From positions 1 through 27,674 of the forward strand of contig JAANSK020072242.1 of the NCBI GenBank assembly GCA_011763485.2: DNA of 27,674 nucleotides, given 5' to 3'. Made by a program: the position numbers and the translations under genes. Source of the DNA: Isoetes engelmannii (taxonomy: Eukaryota; Streptophyta; Lycopodiopsida; Isoetales; Isoetaceae). Positions 19,552 through 27,674 of the stretch are shown in pieces (the stretch's first letter is position 1; every line of letters begins with the position of its first letter). The notes under the pieces were generated by a model. That model did no database searches and was not told the origin of the DNA. It saw nothing but the letters and a program-made list of their open reading frames with translations.

Positions 19552-19929
19552 TCAATGAAAACGATAGCCGGGATGATCTCGGATACACTTCTCGACTTCC
19601 TCCGTCGTGGTTCTTTCCCCTAGGCTGAGGAGGGTGTTTCGGGCTGTTCCTCCTCGAATGACGGTTGTGACCTCCCCCGGTCCCCGTCACGAAGTATATG
19701 CTGCTATGACGGCCAAGCATTCCGGTTTGAGGTTGGGTATAGCAAAGTCAAAGACGTGCAATGCTATAGCATGCCTCACCGATATGATATCGGTGGTCTT
19801 GTCGGCCAACCTGGTGTGCTTGTCATAGCCTGCTAGGGCAAATAGCATGTATACTGCCTCCGCTCTCCTTGGACTGGAGGTCCAATGGTCCGAGCCTACT
19901 GATGGACGCCCTGCGCGAATATCAGCAAC
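19552..19929 (-). pseudogene. Unidentified coding-like stretch with one in-frame stop
   Basis: Reading the - strand from 19929, one frame stays open for about 125 codons to a TGA at 19552-19554, apart from a single TGA at 19687-19689. The composition is protein-like, rich in Ala, Arg and Thr: EAVYMLFALAGYDKHTRLAD, HAIALHVFDFAIPNLKPECL and, past the stop, RTTTEEVEKCIRDHPGY. The GC content is higher than in the flanks. I do not recognise the family. It lies just upstream of, and on the same strand as, the gag remnant, so it may belong to the same or another mobile element. Confidence 0.45.
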
Positions 19930-22900
19930 CTGCTATATGTAATAGATAATCACATGCAAAGCAACTCCTATCATAGAATCAGAGTGATCGCGCTGAGGAG
20001 TGCATTGGCTTCTATGTGATCTAGAATAAAGTGAAGTAGAATGTAATCATGATGTGATGATGAATAGACTGACGTCCTTCAATATATTTAAAAAAAGAAA
20101 AGAAAAAACTTTGTTGATAATAAACTTGCTGGCAAGTGTAAATATTAAGTCCACTTTTGCCATGCCACAATCATGAACTCCTTTTAAGCATGTTGAATAG
20201 AACATAGAGGTTGATCTGTTAGAATGGCACAAAGAACTGGCTATATGAAACGGAGAAGTAATTCTGGATTGAAGGGAAGCTCTTGGATGTTCAACAAGGA
20301 ATTTTAACAAAGCTTCACATGACAACTGCGCGTGATCTAAAAATTAGGAAACTTGTTCTCAGAGAGGCTTCACTTGCAAATGACACTTCTTTCTTTTCTT
20401 GTTGTGCTTTGTTATAAGTAGTGTGGACTTTGTTTTTGAGCTTATATAGGATGGAGCTTTTATATGGGCCTTTAGTCTAATGGTAATACACTAGTTCTAG
20501 TGCGAGACTGCCAAGAGTTGCATTATGTATAGTTCTGCTTGTATATACTTTTATAAGCAAACCGTCCCTTTTGTTTTTTGGGAATCTTTCTATGTGCTAT
20601 TCTTGAGAATTTTAAACTATAGACTAGAAGCTTCATTCAAACTATTTGAAAGAATTATAGAAATTCTAAAATAGAGATACATATCATTTGAGTACATTTA
20701 ATACATTAGCATTGATTGACCTTACGATATAGTCTCAAGTGGGTGGAGCTCATACTTGTACCCATCCAAAACACAACCAAGAGTTAGAACAGTTAGTCCG
20801 TATGAGAAGTAGCAGGTGTCATAGCTCAGGAGAGAAGAACCTCCCCTTGTTATAGGTGTCGAGAGAACTAGACAATTAAATAGTCTAAATGTACTAAGGC
20901 ATCTCTATTATATTTCAATTACCAAAACCTTCTAGACAGACTAGGAAAAAAAATTTCTTTATTCTCCAAACACCCAAGAAATTTAATTTTTACAGATTCA
21001 ATATGGTGTTTTTCATTCCATGCTTGTATCATAAAAGGCTTACTAGGCTAGAAGATGCCATAGCATCATGTGCTAGATACACACCATCTATTTCCATTTC
21101 TGCCATATTCTTTGCTCGAGAATGATTCTAAAGCATTCGACAAATTTAGATGATGTAACAAAAGATAAGGAATTGGAAAAACAGTTGAATATCTATTTGC
21201 GAATTTTCAAGTCACTATTACAGAACAGTCTTGCTACCCACTAGCATGGCATAAAGATTATTCTTTCTCCTCCTCCACTAAGATTACATTCTACTACTTG
21301 TAAATTAATACAAACAATAGAACACATTCAAAGTGAAGGACACACTCACAACATATCCATCCTGACATTACCCAGGCCACTAAGGGATGGTATAAAACCT
21401 GTTATATTTATAATTGTAATAAAATAGAAAGTAGAAGTAGAATGTAGAAAGAAGAATATAATATGTGACAGTAGAATATAAAGTAGAAGTTGAAAGTACA
21501 GTGTAGAAATATGAAGTAAGAAGTTTAAAATAGTAGTGTAAAGCATACGTAAAGTATGTCAAGTGTACAGTAAATAGTCACATTTGCATCTAGTTGTTCC
21601 ATAGACTTCCAAGTCAACGCCAATTCTAACAGCAAAATAGAGATAATTAGAGGAGAGGACCCATATATATCAATATACAATTACCATGATAATGATAATG
21701 GTAATTGTGCAACGGCCAAAAGTATATTGGGTCTCTCAGTTTATCCAATACATTGGGTCTCTCAGTTTGTCACTGATCACCAATTGTATCCTTTTGCCCT
21801 GCGATGACATAAACAAGAAAGAAAAGGAAAGGAAACTGGAATGATATCATTTAAACTTCTCAGTTGTTCTCAAGCATTACCATAAGACGAGAACGAGTCC
21901 CAAATCAAGATGGTACCCTTGATAATCATAACATCAATTTCATAATCAATTCTCAAATATAGATTCTTGCATATATAGATTCTCAAAATAGTTGTTGTTT
22001 TGAACTTACTAGGCAAAAAGCTCAAATTTGTTTCAAATCCCAAGTCCCAAGTGAGTCAAGTCACTAACTTTTGTTAAGGAAATGAGTATAATGAAGCCAT
22101 TCAAGCTCTAACCTGAGTAAGCACTTTCCGCATTATGTTATTCAACTTACTAGTTTAGAAATCGCTTTATCTCTTGAATGAATATCCCATATAGCTGCAA
22201 AAATAGACAAAAGAAAGCATTTTCACACTTTAGTGTGGCACCTCCAAATTTGTGCTTTTCAATTGTTGAGTTGCGTGTTTGTATTGAAGCATCCATAATT
22301 GCCCCTTAATTATAGAATATAACTATTTTGTTCTAAAATATGCTGGCATATACTCAGCATAGGCCCTATACTCACATAAATGAGGGTTTGCCCTTAGGGC
22401 AACCCAAAAAGTGGAATAGGTCATTGTCGAACTAGCTGCCACCATCTTGCCTATTTTAAAAGCTCTATTGTTAACTTGAGGACCTAGAATCTTGCAAATT
22501 CAAGGACAAACTTAAAGGATCACATGCTGAGCAACGTGTATTTTTCCGAAAGACAAACACTACTTAATATTTACCTTCTTGATAAAGTTTAAATTATACC
22601 TTCAATGAAAAGGAGATGATCAACGAAACTACAAGCAAGGTAGGTTCCCAGAGAATCTTCAAAGCAAGCTTATAGTGGCAGGACCACTCATTTAAATGAA
22701 GCTAAACTTCTAGCTAAATTCTGCTAGAGGCTTAATAAATTTATCACCATCTGCTGGATACTTATATATTTCCGTAATAGATTTGACGTCAATAAATTCA
22801 ATGCATATGTCCAAGTACATGTATTAGTACGTTGCCCTTGAGTTTCACAGCTTAATTGGAACTTTCGATTGCATATGTATCTTGCAGAAGATATATGACT

Positions 22901-22986
22901 AACCACTTCATGTACTCTTTTAGTTCTCCTTGTAATATATACTCAAACTATGTTGTAAAATGATATACATCAGTTCTATGTCTTAG
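19930..22986. other. AT-rich intergenic DNA; no gene recognised
   Basis: No credible coding region is visible in about 3 kb. Recognisable items are a low-complexity AGTAGAA-type purine run (21419-21545), a 26-bp-period duplication of ATTGGGTCTCTCAGTTT (21726-21768), and small inverted repeats at 21678-21707 (CAATTACCAT with ATGGTAATTG) and 22384-22406 (GGGTTTGCCC with GGGCAACCC). Confidence 0.5.
21419..21545. repeat. Low-complexity AGTAGAA/AGAAGTA tract
   Basis: The + strand has many irregular repeats of GTAGAA, AAGTAGAAG and GAATATAA over about 125 bases. It is a purine-rich simple repeat. The open frames on its - strand (Tyr/Phe/Leu-rich) are by-products of this composition, not genes. Confidence 0.8.
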
Positions 22987-23894
22987 AACCACGGTTTGGT
23001 TCTAGAACTAGTATGCACGGACCTTGCCCTGAAGCCAAACTAATCATGTTTGCACTATAAATGTCAGCGACAAGGATATGTAGCAAGTACCTACTTAGGA
23101 TACATGCAGAATATTATAGATGGTTATTGATGTTCTACACCGTTGAAAGACAGAGGTAAAGCATTTATAAATTAGATCCAAGGTTCTTAATAACACATAT
23201 TAAAATCCACTATTTAGATTACGTTTGGATCTGGAACGTCATTACAGTCATGGAAAACATAGAATGCCATGGCCATGGCAATGCATTAATCCATAACAAA
23301 CTGTTGATGCCTTCATCCAGCAGGTTGATATCATCAACATACAACAAATACCCTCTATGGGCCTTTGCAAGAAGGCATGGCTGGAATACTATGTTGGCTG
23401 TTCTGACATATTCCTCAACATCCACAGATCCAAGCAAATGATCCTTCGTAATACCTAGTGGCACCTGCACAAACAACTTTAGGTGTTCAAAGAATGAAGA
23501 AAATATGCAAGTTCAACCTAATGGGCTTTACTTGCTTGACCAGAATTTAGATGACCAATACACTAATTTCATTGTCTTTAAACCACGGTTTGATTCTAGA
23601 ACTAGTATGCACGGATCTTGCCCTAAAGTCAAACTGATCATGTTTGCACTATAAATACCAGCCACAAGGATATGTAGCAAGTACCCACTTAGGATACATG
23701 CAGAATAGTACAGATGGTTATTGATGTTCGACATTGTTGAAAGACAGAGGTAAAGCATTCATAAATTAGATCAAAGGTTCTTAATAACACATATTAAGAT
23801 CCACTATTTAGATTACGTTTGGATCTGGAACATTCTTACAGTCATGGAAAGCATGGAATGCCATGGCCATGGCGATGCATTAATTCATAACAAA
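22987..23894. repeat. Pair of 314-bp direct repeats (22987-23300 and 23581-23894)
   Basis: Both copies start AACCACGGTTTG and end CATAACAAA. They are the same length, at an offset of 594 bases, with roughly one difference in every dozen positions. Shared landmarks include CTAGAACTAGTATGCACGGA, AAGGATATGTAGCAAGTACC and ATGCCATGGCCATGGC. They flank a 280-bp segment holding a decayed ChlD exon. The ends do not show the TG...CA of LTRs, so a simple tandem duplication of an intron-exon segment, with loss of the second exon copy, fits better than an LTR element. Confidence 0.92.
23292..23464 (-). pseudogene. Mg-chelatase subunit D (ChlD) exon remnant
   Basis: From a splice-acceptor-like TTTGTGCAG (just above 23464) the - strand reads [18 protein letters not shown], then [13 protein letters not shown], then [15 protein letters not shown]. 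This follows the AAA+ domain of ChlD, including the Walker B-like hhYVDEINLLD segment. ChlD partners ChlI and ChlH in inserting Mg into protoporphyrin IX in plastids. ChlI is excluded because it reads EDRVCGTIDIE at the matching position. One extra residue (HRGYLLYV for HRGVLYV) and several unusual substitutions show decay. No other ChlD exon is seen nearby. Confidence 0.77.
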
Positions 23895-24530
23895 TGCATA
23901 GGTTCGCTCATGCATACACCGAATAACAGGGATAATAAGGAGATATGCTGCTATCTGACCTGTACAAATTGTGGTTTGATGACTTCAACTTGCATGTGAC
24001 TCCAATTTGACGTTGTTAGAATGGCGCTAGCAAACAATCTAAACATTGAACAAATTGTTGCAAGCCTAGCTCCACAATCAAATAATTTGAACTTGAAAAT
24101 TTATCTGATGCCGATACAACAAACCGATTCGATTTTCGCTCTGTAGGAAATCAGTTCGATTACTAATACTTCTAGCTGGCATAACTTCCCTAGGCTACCC
24201 CACGCTGGAATTACCTCGAATTTTTATGATCATAGATCAAATCCAACGGTTTTAAGGGTTTCATGTGGACAAAAATCCTAGCTGGCGGCAATGTGTATAG
24301 CATCATATTGCTTCAAAGTGTCAAGACCTGTTTGTGCAGACGTGTGAAAATTTTCTTTTTCTTCAAAAAGAAAAAAGAACTAGGGTGCTACCACTACATC
24401 AAAATCCGCCAATCCCAAAAAGCTACAATAATAATGGTTTAATAAAAAAGAAAAAAACACATAATATTCCAACCAACGTTTTTATTTGCTATATATATTG
24501 CTGTTCTGTGTTTTGGCTTTGGCCGGAGAA
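23895..24530. other. Upstream region of the MSC gene; no gene seen
   Basis: AT-rich sequence with no supported coding region. The last 200 bases include A-rich and CTTTTT-rich patches and TATATATATT at 24491-24500, close to the proposed start codon at 24531. It probably contains the promoter and 5' leader of the downstream gene, but no individual element is certain. Confidence 0.4.
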
Positions 24531-26770
24531 ATGAAGCTCCAACAGCATCAAAACGAGGATCCTCCCATTGTGGAGCAAGTGCTTCAGACCGCTGCCATTC
24601 TTGCAATAGCGGCCATAGTGGCTGCCTTGTCTTTTACACTGATAGGCTGGTACCGCAGGCAAAATCAGCCCTTCTGCAGTGGAGTCCGAAGAACTGGTTT
24701 GTGAAATTTTATAGATATAATGCTTGAAAGTTTATCGTCTTAATGATTTGGTATCTTACATAGACATAAATGGATGTCTGTCTAGGGGACTGCATACCTT
24801 GCCCAGAACATGGAATATGTCATGGTGGGGAGCTAGAGTGCTTTGCAGGCTTTAAAAGGCATGGGAAGACCTGTGTTCGAGATGAATCCATCAACAAAGG
24901 TGCTGGAAGACTGGTAAATGTTGACTAGCTTCTTCGTTCTTCACAAACTTAGTTTTAATAGTTAAACCTCCCTTCAGAACATGTCGTTGAATTTTCAAAA
25001 AGACTTTGTGAATGTAATTTACTGTTATGGGATTTATGCTGGAAAAATCCCTTATGATCAACAACTCATAAAACATAAAAACTTACTGACTTTCCTGTAT
25101 TGCCTTCTGGATGCAGCTGGACATCATTAAAGGACATGTTTGCAACAGTAATGCCCAGTCCATTTGCAATGGAGGACCAGCAGTTTGGGTCTGATTTCAC
25201 ACCGCCGGCCCTGCATTTTGTACCATAGATATTATTCATAATTGCAGGCAAGGTTTTGAAATATCATTGGGTGAACTCACAAATTGGGTGCGAAGTGTTA
25301 GCATGATTTGAAATGAATCCAACATGTCAAGCATTAGGTTAGGGAATTGATGTAGATTTGTGAGTGCGAATGACAGTATTTTGGAATTGCAGCTTACAGA
25401 AAAAGAGGTTCTGGAGGATTTCAGGTTTAACAAAGTTGCAAAGTCTTTTATTTCGGATGCCAAAAATTTCAAGTTAGCTGAGGAGAAAGCACTGGCTCTT
25501 GCTGATGAAGAGCTTCTGACTAGGTGGCAAAGGTATGCACGTCTTGCCTGGATTGAAAGTCATTTTTCTTATACCGGATTATTGCTTATCTTGCTCTTGT
25601 TCAACCTTTCAGTGGGAAGGAATATTCATGTCCACAGAGCCTAGTACAAAAGTATAAGCCACTATCATGCTACTTCCGAGACTGGTTTTCTCCAAGCCCA
25701 TTGGAAGCAACCTGTTCATGTCTTCTGGTATTATTTCTCTTTCCCACATGCATGTTGATTGTTTCTTCTGATATCTCATTACATCTTTTTATTACCATGA
25801 ACAAATGTTGACAGGTGATTTTGATCGGCATACTTTCGTTCAAATACTGGCGGCATCGAGCAATTTTAAAACGGGCAGAAACACTTTATACACAGGTGCG
25901 TATCTGCTCATGCATGGAATGGAAATTGAGAAGCCTATATGAAAGTGTGCATTTTAGATTCCTCCGCTGAATCAACTAACGAAGTGCTTGGCCATTATCC
26001 ATACTCGGCTGAAGTTTTGAATGTTATTGTGGGTTGTGTGCACTTTTTGATTCATAATGCTTGAGGCAATCTCGCATTCAAGAATGCAGTAACTTAAACA
26101 CCCTTGTCTAAATGGATGTGCCCTGATAGGTAGAAACTGACATGATGAACAATAATGATTATGGATGTGGCTGAATTTTCAAGGAGCAGGATTGACTTTG
26201 TGGTAATGTGTAGATTCATGAAATTACCATGCAAATGATCACTAGCAAAACTCTTTTAATAGCTATTCATGATTGGGTATGCACAGGTCTGTGAGTCATT
26301 AGAAGCAAAAGCCTTGGGTGCCACAGATGCGCCGGGAAAAGAAACCTGGATTGTGGCGTCTCGCTTACGGGACCATTTACTGAGGCCAAGCGAGAGAAGG
26401 AATCCAGCTCTATGGAAAGAGGTATGTTGTTTGATTGCTTCCAATATTTTGTTTGATTATGATTGGAGATGGGCGTAATATTAGATGTCTGCAGGTTGAG
26501 AGATTGGTACAAGAAGATTCCCGCATAGATCAACACCCAATGATGGTTAAAGGAGAATCCAGGGTTGTTTGGGAGTGGCAAGGTAGTACATGCTTTTCCA
26601 AGGCTTTAAGATATTTGCATTGGAATTTACTTAATACCTTTGACAACCATTTTGTTTCAGTTGAAGGTGCCCCCCATAGTCCATTTCTTAAAGCCTTAAG
26701 AGACAAAGTTGCGCCAACTTTTAGCAAATGTGAATCGTCAACCGAAGGAAGCTGCATAAAATCGAAATGA
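24531..26770 (+). CDS. MAN1-Src1 C-terminal (MSC) domain protein, inner nuclear membrane
   Basis: Nine exons give an unbroken 344-residue protein: 24531-24696, 24786-24913, 25117-25188, 25393-25532, 25613-25727, 25815-25895, 26287-26421, 26495-26582, 26661-26770. Residues 19-40 form a hydrophobic membrane segment (AAILAIAAIVAALSFTLIGW). A Cys-rich lumenal part follows: DCIPCPEHGICHGGELEC, GFKRHGKTCV, then VCNSNAQSIC. A second membrane segment (SCLLVILIGILSF) starts at the exon 5/6 joint. After it comes a basic region and a winged-helix-like MSC tail with RLRDHLLRP, LWKEVERLVQEDSRI and ESRVVWEWQ. This matches LEM-protein relatives (MAN1, Src1/Heh1), which anchor chromatin at the inner nuclear membrane. 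No LEM/HeH domain precedes the first membrane segment, as known for plant members. Exon 3 is short with a weak donor (GTCTGA) but is needed to keep the Cys pattern. It is likely functional. Confidence 0.9.
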
Positions 26771-27674
26771 AATGTTTCAAGTACAAACTAGTGAAAAAAA
26801 TCGTATGTTGCACTAAAATTTACTGAAAAGGGGATATTTATAGGCTATCTTCTACTACAGAGGCACAAAAAGTACCAAACACAAATTCTCAGGGCTATTG
26901 GCTATTTGCAAATGTATATTGTTGACATGTTGAGATGTTGGATAAAGGTCTTTGTTAAGATCAGCCGTAAAAAAATTAGCAAAAGCTTAAAGAGAAACAA
27001 ATATATGTATTTTTTTTTTTCTTACGACTTTCTCAAAAGTGATCCTTTTGAAAGCTGTCTGCTCAATGTTTGATTCCTTGATTACTTGGTAATACCTTGA
27101 TTCAAGGGTTTATTGTGGGGAATATGCAAGTACTCTTTAATTCATCAAATAGATTATAATAGATTATATGCTCTAGGAACTGACAATTTATCTTCAATTA
27201 TAGTTTGTATGGTGTAAGCTATGGGGGGAGGGGCCTTGTGACCAGCGGAGGCCACGAGCGGCCCCTTGGTTGTAGATGGAAGATCACACCCATAATACGG
27301 TAATTTGGGAGGAAGTGCCACGCGAAAAATAATAAACTAAGAAGAAGATGAAAAGCAATAACATCCCCAAATTGAGGGGTTACCAAGATTTTGGCAATGG
27401 TGTCTCGAAGATTTCACTCCAGAAGTTTATCCGATCGGGAAAACAAGATCCCAATTCTGCGTATACAATTCAAGTTCATCCGTCGTCTAGCTCTGCTTCA
27501 GTGATGTCTGCACCTGTCCTTCCATCCTGGCAATGGTTTTTTCCCAAGTGGTTTTTAATCCGGGCCATGGTGATCACGGGCTTCGGCCCATGTATTTTTT
27601 TGTTTTGTTTCTTGTTGTACTTGTGGTCGCATGTCCTTTGGACGCTGCCTTTGTGGTGCGACGTTAAAATATAC
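26771..27674. other. 3' flank of the MSC gene and unassigned DNA
   Basis: No gene is recognised. There are short T and A runs (for example 27009-27020) and a GC-rich imperfect inverted repeat, GGGGCC with GGCCCC, at about 27229-27267. The last 300 bases are less AT-rich and could belong to the edge of another gene or an LTR, but nothing in them is diagnostic. Confidence 0.4.

Noticed and set aside
20466-20530. tRNA-like sequence (TTTAGTCTAATGG resembling an A box)
   Set aside because: No convincing B box or cloverleaf follows; at most a degraded tRNA-derived SINE head.
21346-21562. Tyr/Phe/Leu-rich open frames on the - strand
   Set aside because: They are the complement of the purine-rich AGTAGAA simple repeat.
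22987-23894. Small LTR retrotransposon (TRIM) with 314-bp LTRs
   Set aside because: Repeat ends lack TG...CA, no primer-binding site or polypurine tract is apparent, and the interior is a ChlD exon.
27405-27510. Possible new gene start near the right edge
   Set aside because: The frame from the ATG closes after about 35 codons without family resemblance, and the window ends too soon to judge.

Overview
The window is nuclear DNA from a photosynthetic land plant. The genes have many short exons with GT-AG introns, the intergenic DNA is AT-rich and full of transposon debris, and the recognisable families include ARPC4, a MAN1/Src1-type inner nuclear membrane protein, an AAE19/AASDH-like adenylation enzyme, alpha-tubulin and Mg-chelatase subunit D. 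I cannot fix the species. Only two genes look fully intact: ARPC4 (12.8-15.7 kb, + strand) and the MAN1-Src1 C-terminal (MSC) protein (24.5-26.8 kb, + strand). Both can be reconstructed exon by exon without a single frame error.

Left part (1-6.4 kb): a broken three-exon gene on the + strand. It combines a lysine/glutamate-rich region, a ParB-like domain (NGNHS motif) and a C-terminal stretch that resembles a degenerate beta-class N4/N6 DNA methyltransferase. It carries one in-frame stop and about six frameshifts, mostly near homopolymer runs. Its upstream region and its two introns hold about 22 copies of a 24-bp palindrome built from the half-site CAAATGGCGCCA. They also hold a duplicated hairpin and GC-rich periodic repeats. 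The palindromes are absent from its exons and essentially absent from the other 21 kb. This is the most unusual part of the window.

Middle (6.4-12 kb): an A26 tract, a 75-bp tandem repeat, a decayed alpha-tubulin 3' end with an internal 55-bp duplication, and two tandem truncated copies of the 3' half of an AAE19/AASDH-like gene on the - strand. These lie head-to-head with ARPC4. The roughly 1-kb region between them carries a 106-bp foldback.

Right part (15.7-27.7 kb): mostly non-coding DNA. It contains a near-perfect 140-bp foldback (17.3 kb), small tandem repeats, a Ty3/gypsy-like gag remnant on the - strand (18.5-19.4 kb), an unidentified - strand coding-like stretch (19.55-19.93 kb), and a pair of 314-bp direct repeats flanking a decayed ChlD exon (23.0-23.9 kb). 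The intact MSC gene and a featureless tail follow. The genes do not form a pathway. The window is a gene-sparse chromosomal segment with two housekeeping genes among pseudogenes and repeats.
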